From Colwellia sp. M166 (GTDB taxonomy: Bacteria > Pseudomonadota > Gammaproteobacteria > Enterobacterales > Alteromonadaceae): a stretch of DNA of 64,000 bases. The first letter of the stretch is position 1. The number at the start of each line of letters is the position of its first letter. Positions 18,763-27,996 of the stretch are shown here, in pieces. Where the stretch lies: assembly GCF_024585285.1 (NCBI RefSeq), contig NZ_CP040755.1, forward strand, positions 2,666,001 to 2,730,000, written 5' to 3'. Under the pieces are notes generated by a model. That model worked only from the letters and a program-made list of their open reading frames with translations. It ran no database searches and had not been told where the DNA came from. Made by a program: the position numbers and the translations under genes.

Positions 18763-19134
18763 ATGAAAAATTATCTGCTAGTTTTATCAACACTGTTACT
18801 ACTATTGACGGGCTGTAGTAAGTCAGTTGAGGTACAACTTGAGCCAGAATTGACAGTGTTTGTGAGTGCGGGTAGTGACAAAACAATACAGTTAACTAAG
18901 CAAGATGCAGAATACATTATGCTGAGCGAGTGGTTAGTGCAGAATAAAGCCGACTGGTTACCAACATCGGGTCGTTATGCTGGCGGTATTTACTTAACCT
19001 CAGGTAATTATGGTATCCAAGTGATAGATACTAAGGTTGTGCTGTATTCAAGCATTACCGATAATCCAACCGCAATTTATGCGCAAGAAATTGAACGTAG
19101 TGATCTGAGAGCATTAAAAGATCTAGCGAAATAA
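18763..19134 (+). CDS. Small lipoprotein of unknown function
   Basis: 123 residues from ATG 18763, which has GGAG 6 nt upstream; that GGAG lies just inside a possible earlier ATG at 18751. Lipobox LLTGC gives lipidation at about Cys18. The rest is a compact soluble domain without a recognised family. It is monocistronic and convergent with the LysR gene. Confidence 0.75.
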   Translation: MKNYLLVLSTLLLLLTGCSKSVEVQLEPELTVFVSAGSDKTIQLTKQDAEYIMLSEWLVQNKADWLPTSGRYAGGIYLTSGNYGIQVIDTKVVLYSSITDNPTAIYAQEIERSDLRALKDLAK

Positions 19135-19158
19135 TTCTTTCTTATTGCCAAATCTGGG

Positions 19159-20094
19159 TTACTTGAGTTCCTCGTTTGATAAAATGCCTTTATCGTGCAA
19201 TTGTTGAAAAATGGTTTGGCATTTTTTACGAAAAGTATCACGTAATAATCGCACTGCTGGCGTAATTGATTGCCGGCTTGGGCAAATGATCCATAGCTCA
19301 GTGTCGGTAGCTTTATATTCAGGTATAACATTCACTAAGTCGCCAGCTAGTAGATCAGAAGCTACATCTAACGCAGATTTGGTCGCTAAACCTTTGCCCG
19401 CAACACACCAGCGCCTAACAAGATCGCCATCGTTCGCGGCACGGTTGCCATTCATTTTAATTTTAAATTTTTCGCCCTGATGAGAAAAAAGCCAAACATT
19501 GTGAATTATGTCGCTAAGTTGATAGAAAAGTCCGTTATGTGTGACTAAGTCGTTTGGGTGTGTAGGTGTGCCATGTTGCTCTAAATAATTCGGACTAGCG
19601 CAGAGCAAACGTGGAATATTACAAACCTTAAAACCATACATATTTGAGTCAGTAGGAGAGCCATAGCGCAGGGCAATATCAACGCCATCTCGATAAAAGT
19701 CGATATTACTATCACTCAGGCTTACTTTTAGCGTTATAGCACTATGGGTTTGCATAAATTCGTCTAACCACGGTGCAACAAGGTTACGACCAAGATCTGA
19801 TGAGATAGCAATACGTAATTCCCCATCAACTATCGCTAAGTCGTCTTTAACATTTTGCTTGGCCTGCTCAAGCATGTCTAATGCCTGCTGGCAATGAGGA
19901 ATATAACGCTCTCCTGGACCACTTAAACGTAAACTACGGGTCGTACGAATAAATAACTCAACACCGAGTGCTCGCTCGATACGTTTAATGGCAGCACTTG
20001 CGGTAGCCATTTGCATATCTAAACTTGCTGCAGCGGCAGTAATACTACGAAATTCTGCTACTTTTAGTACGACATGTAAGTCTTCTATCTGCAT
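19159..20094 (-). CDS. LysR-family transcriptional regulator
   Basis: 311 residues. The N-terminal HTH is at 1-60 (MQIEDLHVVLKVAEFRSITAAAASLDMQMATASAAIKRIERALG begins it) and a substrate-binding domain occupies 90-300. It is divergent from the quinone-reductase-like gene and the ABM monooxygenase, the usual arrangement for a LysR regulator and its target. The inducer is unknown. Confidence 0.9.
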   Translation of the reverse strand: MQIEDLHVVLKVAEFRSITAAAASLDMQMATASAAIKRIERALGVELFIRTTRSLRLSGPGERYIPHCQQALDMLEQAKQNVKDDLAIVDGELRIAISSDLGRNLVAPWLDEFMQTHSAITLKVSLSDSNIDFYRDGVDIALRYGSPTDSNMYGFKVCNIPRLLCASPNYLEQHGTPTHPNDLVTHNGLFYQLSDIIHNVWLFSHQGEKFKIKMNGNRAANDGDLVRRWCVAGKGLATKSALDVASDLLAGDLVNVIPEYKATDTELWIICPSRQSITPAVRLLRDTFRKKCQTIFQQLHDKGILSNEELK

Positions 20095-20208
20095 ATTGTC
20101 AAAAAATTATTGATAATGATTCAATTATTATGCTGTTTAATGCTAATTAATCAAGCGTTATTATAAAGCCAAGTTAAAACGTAACCATGACACAAACAAG
20201 TGAGAAAG

Positions 20209-21252
20209 ATGATGAAAGCTATTGGATATACCCAGTCGTTACCTATAAGCAACGTAGATTCTTTAATGGATATTGAATTACCACAACCGGTTGCTACTGG
20301 ACGTGATTTATTAGTTAGAGTTGCTGCGATAGCTGTAAACCCTGTTGATTATAAAGTACGCCTCAAAGGCGCACCTAGCGAAGGCGAATTTAAAGTTTTA
20401 GGCTGGGATGCGGTGGGTGAGGTAGTGGCTGTTGGTGAAGATGTTAGTGAATTTTCGTTAGGAGATCACGTCTATTATGCTGGTGATATTACTCGCCAAG
20501 GTAGCAATGCAGAATATCAATTGGTTGATGAACGCATTGTTGGCAAAAAGCCAAAAAGTTTATCAGACGCTGAAGCGGCTGCATTGCCGCTAACAGCAAT
20601 TACGGCATGGGAAATGTTATTCGAACACTTAGCCATTAAACAACAGTCACCAACGAGCAAAGATAAATCAGCAGATGTTATTTTGGTGGTAGGCGCTGCC
20701 GGCGGTGTGGGATCAATTTTCTTACAATTAGCAAAAGCGATCACAGGTGCAACCATCATTGCAACGGCTTCTCGTGAAAGCTCGCAACAATGGGTGAAAA
20801 AATTAGGGGCAGATTATGTTGTTGATCACAGTAAAGCCTTGAAGCCACAAATTGATGCGTTAATTGCCAACGAAGGGGTCGGTCAAGTTACTCATGTTGC
20901 AAGTTTAAACAGTACAGCGTCATACTTTGACACGTATATAGATTTGCTAGTGCCATTTGGCAAAATAGCTATGATTGATGACCCTGAAACACCACTCGAT
21001 ATTATGAAACTTAAAATGAAAAGTTTGTCATTTCATATTGAGTTTATGTTTGCACGTTCAATGTTTAATGCTGTTGACATGCAAGAGCAAAGTCATTTAT
21101 TGAATCGTGTGGCTGAGTTTATTGATCTGGGGTATATCCAAACTACCGTTGGTAAAAACTTAGGGGTAATAAATGCAGAAAATCTCAAAGCTGCGCACCA
21201 AGAATTAGAGTCAGGCAAGTCGATAGGCAAGCTAGTTTTACAAGGCTTTTAA
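20209..21252 (+). CDS. Zinc-binding-type alcohol dehydrogenase / quinone oxidoreductase family protein
   Basis: About 347 residues; the start is either ATG 20209 or 20212 (MKAIGYTQ), both behind GAGAAAG. The GroES-like N-terminus has VNPVDYKVR and LGWDAVGEVVAVG. The Rossmann fold has VGAAGGVGS near 170 and GADYVVDH. It lacks the catalytic-zinc Cys ligands, so it is a medium-chain reductase of the zinc-free quinone oxidoreductase type, probably using NADPH. It is probably co-transcribed with the next gene. Confidence 0.88.
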   Translation: MMKAIGYTQSLPISNVDSLMDIELPQPVATGRDLLVRVAAIAVNPVDYKVRLKGAPSEGEFKVLGWDAVGEVVAVGEDVSEFSLGDHVYYAGDITRQGSNAEYQLVDERIVGKKPKSLSDAEAAALPLTAITAWEMLFEHLAIKQQSPTSKDKSADVILVVGAAGGVGSIFLQLAKAITGATIIATASRESSQQWVKKLGADYVVDHSKALKPQIDALIANEGVGQVTHVASLNSTASYFDTYIDLLVPFGKIAMIDDPETPLDIMKLKMKSLSFHIEFMFARSMFNAVDMQEQSHLLNRVAEFIDLGYIQTTVGKNLGVINAENLKAAHQELESGKSIGKLVLQGF

Positions 21253-21302
21253 TAGCAGACAGTAAAAATTAACCAAAGATACTAAATAGTAAGGAAATTA
21301 TC

Positions 21303-21593
21303 ATGACACAATTGACTATCGTTGCCAATATTACCGCACACCCTGAGCAAATTGATTTAGTTAAAACAGAATTATTAAAGCTGATTAAAGTAACACGATC
21401 AGAGAAAGGTTGTGTAAATTACGACCTGCATCAAGATATTGAAAATCCGGCACACTTTATGTTTTATGAAAATTGGCAGACTCGAGAGTTATGGCAAGCA
21501 CATATGACTAATCAACCATTGCAAGACTACCTTAGCGCGACGCAAGAGGCTGTTGCCGAGTTTACGTTGAATGAGATGCAGCATATCGAATAA
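21303..21593 (+). CDS. Antibiotic biosynthesis monooxygenase (ABM/YgiN-like) domain protein
   Basis: 96 residues of the dimeric alpha/beta barrel ABM fold: LTIVANITAHPEQIDLVKTELLKLI, then GCVNYDLHQDIENPAHFMFYENW and a C-terminal helix. YgiN-like proteins act on quinols. Pairing with a quinone-reductase-like gene 50 nt upstream supports a quinone redox role. AAGGAAA precedes the ATG. Confidence 0.88.
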   Translation: MTQLTIVANITAHPEQIDLVKTELLKLIKVTRSEKGCVNYDLHQDIENPAHFMFYENWQTRELWQAHMTNQPLQDYLSATQEAVAEFTLNEMQHIE

Positions 21594-21643
21594 TACCAAT
21601 TTTACTAAGCGCTGAGTGGAAACAAACTTAATAAACTTGGTAT
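21593..21643. repeat. Hairpin repeat, full copy of a dispersed element
   Basis: Imperfect inverted repeat: ATACCAATTTTACTAAG (21593-21609) faces CTTAATAAACTTGGTAT (21627-21643), 15 of 17 positions pairing, with a 17-nt loop. The right arm recurs singly at 6503, 10746, 15284 and 35356. It may also act as a terminator for the operon. Confidence 0.6.
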
Positions 21644-21829
21644 AATCAACTAAAGAGCGGCCTGTATAACTGAGCTTGGGTGATATAGGCCACTTTCTTA
21701 GGTCGATTGCTTTTATTTTTGCAGCAAGCATTGGTATTTATCTGCGCATCAGCTAACCATTTCTAACTAATATAATTTTGTAGAAAATGTCACACGCAAG
21801 AGATAGCTGCTTATTGCATATCAGTGAGC

Positions 21830-21973
21830 TTATTTCAGTACAATGATAATGATCTCAATAATTTCTTCAATTAATGTTGGCTCTTGTGGTGGTTCTTTTT
21901 TACCGCCAGTAGCAAAAGCAGTTGAACTAATGACAAGAGTGGCAATGATTAAAGCTAATTTAAATGTTTTCAT
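21830..21973 (-). CDS. Small secreted peptide (47 aa), unknown function
   Basis: Starts ATG 21973 with AAGGAA 7 nt upstream. Residues 1-21 form a standard signal peptide (MKTFKLALIIATLVISSTAFA); the mature 26 residues are GGKK-EPPQEP followed by an Ile-rich tail (IEEIIEIIIIVLK). The good ribosome binding site and signal peptide argue for a real gene despite its size. The hydrophobic tail suggests membrane association after export. Next on the same strand upstream is the XRE/membrane-protein pair. Confidence 0.65.
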   Translation of the reverse strand: MKTFKLALIIATLVISSTAFATGGKKEPPQEPTLIEEIIEIIIIVLK

Positions 21974-22126
21974 GGTTATTCCTTAATAAAAAAGTTGAGT
22001 GGATTTAAATCCACAACCATTATTCAGGAAAAGTACTCAAAATTATATCGTGTTGAACAGAATTATGTTGCGTAGTTTTTTTTTACGGTATTAACTCAGC
22101 ACTAATTGACTTGAAGGGAAAAGGGC

Positions 22127-22855
22127 TTAAGCCGCGAATTTATAGTTAGATTTGATGATAAAGTTGACGATTAAAAATAATGTTGTCGCCGATAAAACAT
22201 GTACAGTTTCAGAGTAGAAATTATAAATAAATAAAGGCTCTAATGACGTTAAGTGACGTAATAGGTATTCTACAATCATAATAACAACAACTAAAATATT
22301 CACCATAGCAAGTGAATATAATTGTATATCTACCGAGGTATGTTTTAATGGCAAGCGGACGATATTTTTAATAAATGATAATGTCTGAAATTTTTTGAAT
22401 ATCGGAATGCGAAGAAATATTAGGTGTCGAGTTACCATATTAAGCATTAACATAGCGATGTATGAGTGCATTCTTGGCGCATTGTAGTCGATTAAATACC
22501 AATATATTTCGCCTATGATACACATAAGCACCGTCGGTAAAATGATTCGCCGAATCAACTTATCATACCAAAACAGCTTAATTAGCCAGAGTGACAATAG
22601 ATAGATCAATGGTTTGATAAATAGGTAGCTGCTAGAGAAAAAAATAATTTCCTCTAAGAAACGTTCGAGCAAGAAAATTAGCGCAATGCTAATAATATTG
22701 GCATTGTGAATATTAAAAAATATTAAGCTCAGTAAAAAAATAATGAACAAGCGATCAAAATATTGCGCATAGCCAAAGGTCAGTAATGCAATCGTTAAGA
22801 ATATAACAGCTAAAAGGCTAGTAATACCATTGCCTATATATTGCCGTAATATCAT
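22127..22855 (-). CDS. Polytopic membrane protein, unknown
   Basis: 242 residues, very rich in Ile, Leu and Phe, with about six or seven predicted transmembrane helices and few charged loops. No family is recognised. The start lies 3 nt after the stop of the XRE regulator, so the two are co-transcribed and probably functionally linked. Base composition is AT-rich like the surroundings. Confidence 0.7.
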   Translation of the reverse strand: MILRQYIGNGITSLLAVIFLTIALLTFGYAQYFDRLFIIFLLSLIFFNIHNANIISIALIFLLERFLEEIIFFSSSYLFIKPLIYLLSLWLIKLFWYDKLIRRIILPTVLMCIIGEIYWYLIDYNAPRMHSYIAMLMLNMVTRHLIFLRIPIFKKFQTLSFIKNIVRLPLKHTSVDIQLYSLAMVNILVVVIMIVEYLLRHLTSLEPLFIYNFYSETVHVLSATTLFLIVNFIIKSNYKFAA

Positions 22856-22858
22856 AAA

Positions 22859-23107
22859 TTACATGCCAAAAAACTTCATTACTTGCACTTTAAATGATAA
22901 CTGACTAGATTCAGATACTGACTTTCGACAAGCAAGCCACCAAGCATTCACCACTTCAAGACTGAGAGAGTCAATGGTTTTAGGGTGCTCGTTCTCAATG
23001 GCAACAACAGTTTCTCGGCTGATACCTATTTGACTGGCAAGTACTTTTTGCGTAAAACCAGCTTCTTTTCTTAAGTTTTTTAATTCTAATCCAGAAAAAT
23101 GTGCCAT
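22859..23107 (-). CDS. XRE-family helix-turn-helix regulator
   Basis: 82 residues. HTH_3 at about 8-62, with LKNLRKEAGFTQKVLASQIGISRETVVAIENEHPKT showing the Cro/C1 pattern. The short C-terminal tail has no sensor domain. It is followed by a membrane protein with 3-nt spacing, so it probably controls that operon. Confidence 0.8.
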   Translation of the reverse strand: MAHFSGLELKNLRKEAGFTQKVLASQIGISRETVVAIENEHPKTIDSLSLEVVNAWWLACRKSVSESSQLSFKVQVMKFFGM

Positions 23108-23314
23108 TTGTATTTATCAAAATTTGTTAAGATTATTTGCATTTTAAGAATTTATTCTCATAAGGGCAATCAATTACCGCACTTTTTGTACAATTAATTA
23201 GCAAAACTCTGCCAACCAAACCATTAAACGCTAAAACCAAGCATAAAGTTATTGCTGGCATTGTGGTATGCTACTTTTCTGGAAATACATGACTTGTTAA
23301 TACGGAATGACTGC

Positions 23315-24370
23315 GTGACCTTACTTTTTATTTATTTAACCATTGCTATTGGTGTTTCATTTTTATGTTCAGTATTAGAGGCGGTTTTATTGTCGATCAC
23401 CCCGAGTTTTGTTGAGCAAATGAAAACACAAAAACCAAAATCTGCTGCGGTTTTGGTCAATGTTAAAACGCGTTTAGAAGAGTCACTGTCGAGTATCTTA
23501 ATTCTTAATACCTTTGCTCATACTATGGGGGCTGCAGGGGTTGGAGCACAAGCGCTTGCTATATTCGGTGAAAAATGGGAAAGCGCAATTGCGGTATTAC
23601 TGACTTTAGTTATTTTGTATTTTTCAGAAATTATTCCTAAAACTTTAGGGGCAACTTTTTGGCGTAGTTTAGCTATACCCTCTGCCCATGTTATTGCTTG
23701 GTTAGTGCGAATCGTTTATCCGCTGGTTTGGCTGGCGACTCGACTGACGCGTTTATTTAAAAAAGATAAAACCAGTGAAATTACCCGCGAAGAAATTATT
23801 GCTTTAGCGTCGCTCGGGCATAAAGATGGTAGTTTGTTCTCACAAGAAAATGAATACTTATCTAACATGCTTAATTTACGTGAATTGCGTACTGGTGATG
23901 TCTTTACCCCTCGCACCGTTGTTCACATGTTACATCAAGATATAACCGTAACTGCCGCGTTAAACCATGAGCAAACTCGCCAATTTACTCGTATCCCTGT
24001 TTACGGCAATACGATTGATGATATTACCGGTAAAGTGATCAAAGGCGATTTATATGAAGCTGAGCGTAATGGTCATGGTGATGAACCGATTAGTAACTTT
24101 ATTACCCCGCTAACGGCCGTATCTGAAAAACTACCCGTTCAGCAGTTGTTAGATATTTTTATAAAAAATCATATGCATATTTACGCGGTTGAAGATGAAT
24201 ACGGTCAGACATCAGGCGTTGTTACCTTAGAAGATGCCATTGAAACCTTATTGGGTCGTGAGATAGTTGATGAAAGTGATGCGGTGACCGATATGCAAGC
24301 GCTAGCCCGCGATAAATATCGAGATAGGTTAAGAGGACTTAAACAACAAGGTGATGATCAAGCCGATTAG
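23315..24370 (+). CDS. CNNM/CorC-HlyC family transporter-like protein (DUF21 + CBS)
   Basis: About 351 residues from GTG 23315 (CGGAA upstream, and MTLLFIYL is the natural N-terminus; the longer TTG at 23252 adds an unlikely leader). DUF21 with four membrane segments spans 1-170 and includes SVLEAVLLS and SEIIPKTLGA. Two CBS domains (about 190-310) follow. Proteins of this type are implicated in Mg2+/Co2+ handling. No CorC_HlyC C-terminal domain is evident. Confidence 0.88.
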   Translation: MTLLFIYLTIAIGVSFLCSVLEAVLLSITPSFVEQMKTQKPKSAAVLVNVKTRLEESLSSILILNTFAHTMGAAGVGAQALAIFGEKWESAIAVLLTLVILYFSEIIPKTLGATFWRSLAIPSAHVIAWLVRIVYPLVWLATRLTRLFKKDKTSEITREEIIALASLGHKDGSLFSQENEYLSNMLNLRELRTGDVFTPRTVVHMLHQDITVTAALNHEQTRQFTRIPVYGNTIDDITGKVIKGDLYEAERNGHGDEPISNFITPLTAVSEKLPVQQLLDIFIKNHMHIYAVEDEYGQTSGVVTLEDAIETLLGREIVDESDAVTDMQALARDKYRDRLRGLKQQGDDQAD

Positions 24371-24559
24371 CCCTGTACTAAGTCTTGAAAGGTATCTTGA
24401 ATGGTGTGGATAATGTGAGACATTTAATCCATTTTGTTATTTAACGCAGAGATATTCAGCAAATATTGGCAAGTTAGCCGATTCGCTGCTTAAGTGAACC
24501 AAAATAAAAATCGTTACGTAATAGTGATTAGACATTTATCTTTTATTGAGCATATAAAA

Positions 24560-25087
24560 ATGAAAATAATCACCTTGGCTTTCGCTTGGTTGCTACTAAC
24601 CGGATGTAGCACGGTATATCCAAATAAAGCTATTACCGGACAAACCTTTCCCAATGTTGTTGGCCAGTCATTAGAAAAAAATACCGTCGCTATCCCCGCT
24701 GACTTTAATGGTGAAGTAACCTTATTGCTCATGGGCTATGTACAAAACTCGCAGTTTGATATCGATCGTTGGCTAATCGCTTTGGATATGACAGAAACGC
24801 AAGTTAATGCCTATGAAATACCGACTATTCAAGGTCTATTTCCGCAAATGTTTAGCACGGTTATTGATAATGGCATGCGAGCAGGTATTCCAAAATCTTT
24901 ATGGAAAGGCGTGGTTACTGTTTATGACGATGGTGAAAAAGTTCAAGCACTTACCGGTAATGAAAATGCTTCTAATGCACGGGTAGTGTTATTAGATGAG
25001 CAAGGAAAAATTTTGTATTTCTATGATCAAGGTTTTGCTGTTGCCGCATTGAATGAGGTAAGAGTAATTTTAGCTGCTCAACAGTAA
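24560..25087 (+). CDS. Putative lipoprotein, thioredoxin-like
   Basis: 175 residues from ATG 24560 with lipobox LLTGC, lipidated near Cys14. The body (FNGEVTLLLMGYVQNSQFDIDRWLIAL...) looks like an ATP10/thioredoxin-like fold without catalytic Cys pairs. An earlier GTG at 24494 would bury the signal peptide, so it is rejected. Function unknown. Confidence 0.75.
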   Translation: MKIITLAFAWLLLTGCSTVYPNKAITGQTFPNVVGQSLEKNTVAIPADFNGEVTLLLMGYVQNSQFDIDRWLIALDMTETQVNAYEIPTIQGLFPQMFSTVIDNGMRAGIPKSLWKGVVTVYDDGEKVQALTGNENASNARVVLLDEQGKILYFYDQGFAVAALNEVRVILAAQQ

Positions 25088-25113
25088 AGTTAAAATTATT
25101 GTCATGTAAAATA

Positions 25114-25150
25114 AATAAAGCGAGTATTGAACATCAATACTTGCTTTATT
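25114..25150. terminator. Bidirectional terminator
   Basis: A long stem AATAAAGCGAGTATTG / CAATACTTGCTTTATT (one mismatch) with a 5-nt loop. It separates the convergent lipoprotein and yqhD-like genes. Confidence 0.8.
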
Positions 25151-25179
25151 GTTACTTATTTTGATCGGAGGTTAATGAA

Positions 25180-26328
25180 TTATTTTACCGCTAATTCTAA
25201 TATCTCACGACTTTGCGTTAAAGTTATTGCTTGGTTTTCACCGAGTTTTAACATCTTATGTGCTTCAAGCTGCGCGATGATCTTATCAATAGCAGCGGCT
25301 TTATCGTCGCCATGTTCAGTTAATTGTGTTGCAACACTCAAGCTATGGTAAAACGCTTCAATCGCTGCAATAGTACGTTCTGCCAGATCTTCTCCCTCAG
25401 CTAAAGCAAAAACATTCTTGCCTAATTGTTCTAATTTATCTTTCTTAACGGCGAGTTGGTTGCGCATTAATGATGGTTGAATAATGGCTAACGAACGGGC
25501 ATGGTCAACACCATAAAGGGCAGTTAATTCATGGCCAATCATATGCGTAGCCCAATCATGCGGTACACCGGCACCAATTAAACCATTCAGTGCTTGGTTG
25601 GCAGTCCACATTAAGTTTTCACGCCAGTGTAGTGTTGCGCGTTGATCGTATTGCTCAGCAAGTACTAGTAAGTTTTTCAGTAATGCTTCAGCGTAACCGT
25701 CTTGTACCATAGCACCCGTTGATAGTGTTAAGTATTGCTCACAAATATGTACCCAAGCATCAACTAAGCCATTAATTAATTGGCGTTCAGGTAAGGTTTT
25801 CATAGCGTCTGCATCAAGCACAGCAAACTTTGGTTGCACGGCTGGTGCAAAGAACGGTAGTTTATCTTGTGTGGCAGCACGCGTGATCACGGAAGCAGCA
25901 TTTGACTCTGAGCCGGTCGCAGGCAAAGTCAGTACCGCACCGATGGCGATGGCTTCAGTGACAGTATGTTTACCTAAGAGTATATCCCAGCCTTCGCCGT
26001 CATAGCCGGCAGCCGCGGCAACATATTTTGCACCATCAATCACCGAGCCACCACCAACAGCAAGTATGTAATCAATTTTTTCAGCTTTGGCTATAACTAC
26101 GGCTTTATCTAAAGTTTCCATGGTTGGATTAGGCTCAACACCTGAAAATTCTAACCATGTGTGGTTAGCAAGTGCGCTTTGCACTTGTTGATAAACACCA
26201 TTTTTTTTAATCGAGCCGCCGCCATAAATAACCAATACCTTACTTGTGCTTGGAATTGCGTCACTAACGCTGGCAATTTTACCTTGACCAAAATGAATTT
26301 GAGTTGGATTAACGTATGAAAATTCCAT
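25180..26328 (-). CDS. yqhD: NADPH-dependent aldehyde reductase YqhD (iron-type alcohol dehydrogenase)
   Basis: 382 residues matching YqhD end to end: YGGGSIKKNGVYQQV, the nucleotide-binding AVGGGSVIDGAKYVAAA at about 93-109, TLPATGSESNA, and metal ligands in DAWVHICEQYL, HDWATHMIGHELTALYGVDHA. It reduces short aldehydes, including products of lipid peroxidation. The divergent AraC-family gene corresponds to YqhC, its activator in Escherichia coli. Confidence 0.95.
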   Translation of the reverse strand: MEFSYVNPTQIHFGQGKIASVSDAIPSTSKVLVIYGGGSIKKNGVYQQVQSALANHTWLEFSGVEPNPTMETLDKAVVIAKAEKIDYILAVGGGSVIDGAKYVAAAAGYDGEGWDILLGKHTVTEAIAIGAVLTLPATGSESNAASVITRAATQDKLPFFAPAVQPKFAVLDADAMKTLPERQLINGLVDAWVHICEQYLTLSTGAMVQDGYAEALLKNLLVLAEQYDQRATLHWRENLMWTANQALNGLIGAGVPHDWATHMIGHELTALYGVDHARSLAIIQPSLMRNQLAVKKDKLEQLGKNVFALAEGEDLAERTIAAIEAFYHSLSVATQLTEHGDDKAAAIDKIIAQLEAHKMLKLGENQAITLTQSREILELAVK

Positions 26329-26479
26329 GGAACACCTTCTTTAATTAATGAAAAAGCACAGTGACTTTTGATGTATTGCATATTAATGTAGTTTTTATTA
26401 CTTAAATAGCCGAATTTATCGATAATCATTGCCTATTCATGTAAAGTTGTCGAATTGAACAGCCCGTACTAGGAAAATT

Positions 26480-27394
26480 ATGCAAGCGTTAGCACCATTA
26501 ATGCAGTCTTTCTGTCAGTTTAAATTATTACATGACTTAAATGGTATGTATAAAACTGTGATCCCCGGAGTAAAGTTTTATCGTGCTGACACCAGTAGTG
26601 CTCGTGAACCTTTACTTTATCAGTCTGGGATTATTGTTTTGGGACAGGGGCGAAAAAATATCTATATTGCAGATAGCTGTGTGCAATATGGCTCAGGCGA
26701 TTATTTAGTGTTAGGTGTGCCTATGGCGCTAGAGTGTGAAGCTTTTGCTGAAAAATCATTACCTATTATGGGTTTAGCTATCGATGTTGATTCTCATACG
26801 TTGCATAAACTTGTTGGCCAAATTGACGAGCAAGGTAAGCAAGTTTGCAGCAATAGTCAACACGATAAAAATGTTCTCGACTTTGGGGTTAAATCAAACA
26901 GCGTTTGTGAAGATTTTAATAATACCGTCATGCGTTTATTGAAGGTTTTGCACAACGATATGGAAGCGGCGATTTTAGGTCCAGCTATCGTTGAAGAAAT
27001 CGTTTATCGTACTCTGGTAGGAGAAAATGGCCATATTTTGTTTGATTTAGCGCGTCACGATGGTCATTACGCGAGAATCGCCCGTGTACTTGATACTTTG
27101 CACAAAGAGTATGCAGAGGTAATATCTGTTGAACACTTAGCAAACCAAGCGCATATGAGTGTCTCAGGTTTCCACCGAGCATTTCGTCAAGTTACTAATG
27201 AAACCCCATTGCAGTATTTAAAAAAAATCCGCTTAAATAAAGCTAAAGATCTGATTGTCACAGATGGCAAGCAAGCGACAGAAGCGGCTTCTTTAGTCGG
27301 CTATACCAGCCCGTCACAATTTAGTCGAGAATTTAAGCGTCACTTTAATGCCACGCCTAGAACGATAAATGTAGGGGCGCAGCCAATTTATTGA
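26480..27394 (+). CDS. AraC-family regulator, YqhC-like
   Basis: 304 residues. An N-terminal cupin-like AraC_N domain lies at about 20-170 and two C-terminal HTH motifs at about 205-295 (VEHLANQAHMSVSGFHRAFRQVT; ATEAASLVGYTSPSQFSREFKRHF). It is divergent from yqhD with 151 nt between starts, the same order as yqhC/yqhD, so it is the likely aldehyde-responsive activator. YqhC identity is inferred mainly from context. Confidence 0.9.
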   Translation: MQALAPLMQSFCQFKLLHDLNGMYKTVIPGVKFYRADTSSAREPLLYQSGIIVLGQGRKNIYIADSCVQYGSGDYLVLGVPMALECEAFAEKSLPIMGLAIDVDSHTLHKLVGQIDEQGKQVCSNSQHDKNVLDFGVKSNSVCEDFNNTVMRLLKVLHNDMEAAILGPAIVEEIVYRTLVGENGHILFDLARHDGHYARIARVLDTLHKEYAEVISVEHLANQAHMSVSGFHRAFRQVTNETPLQYLKKIRLNKAKDLIVTDGKQATEAASLVGYTSPSQFSREFKRHFNATPRTINVGAQPIY

Positions 27395-27529
27395 GGTAGG
27401 TCAGGTTTGTTGGCGAAATATAACTGATATGCTCTTGGCCGCTTGCTTGACTTAAGCACTCAATGGTAAAACATGAATTAGGTGATGTCATTGAGTTGAT
27501 GTTGGCGAGTTTAGCTTAAGGTGGTAGTG

Positions 27530-27988
27530 GTGATAAAATTATTAAAATTAGGTAGTATTTTACTAGCAACGTTATTGCTACAAATGCCAGTGAAAGCACA
27601 AGAGCAGGTGAGTGATAAGCTAAGTCGAAGTGTGACAGTTCAGGTTGATGTAAAGCAAAGCTTAATGCCAAATGATGCCGAGCAATGGGTGCTATATGTT
27701 TACGCCTCGAAACCTGGCGAGCGACTGCCATTAGCAAACTTTAAGGGCAAATTATCGCAATTACCGAGTGAAATTATCCTACATCAAAGTATGTATTTAT
27801 TGCCTCATTTAACCTTACAGCAAGCTGAAAACGTGGTTATTGTCGCTAAAGCAACTAAGAGTAAAAATCCACACCAAAAAAGTGCTGATGATATTATTGG
27901 CTATTCAGTGCCGGTAAGCTTTACCAGCAGTCCGCATCAAACTATTAGCGTGAGTATCGATCAGCACGACAAAACAGTGAATAAGTAA
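27530..27988 (+). CDS. Stand-alone CcmI C-terminal-like periplasmic domain
   Basis: About 152 residues from GTG 27530 (AAGGTGG upstream; other GTG codons lie at 27521 and 27527). Signal peptide up to VKAQ. The domain SVTVQVDVKQSLMPNDAEQWVLYVYASKPGERLPLANFKGKLSQLP...LHQSMYLLPHLTL...VVIVAKATKS resembles the C-terminal domain of CcmI/CycH, the apocytochrome c chaperone. Here it has no TPR or membrane part. The resemblance is from family memory and the role is not proven. Confidence 0.65.
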   Translation: MIKLLKLGSILLATLLLQMPVKAQEQVSDKLSRSVTVQVDVKQSLMPNDAEQWVLYVYASKPGERLPLANFKGKLSQLPSEIILHQSMYLLPHLTLQQAENVVIVAKATKSKNPHQKSADDIIGYSVPVSFTSSPHQTISVSIDQHDKTVNK

Positions 27989-27996
27989 TTACTTAT
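27981..27996. other. 16-bp perfect palindrome containing both stop codons
   Basis: ATAAGTAATTACTTAT is perfectly self-complementary. The plus-strand stop (TAA, 27986-27988) and the minus-strand stop (TTA, 27989-27991) abut at its centre, so two convergent genes end without a spacer. Confidence 0.7.
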
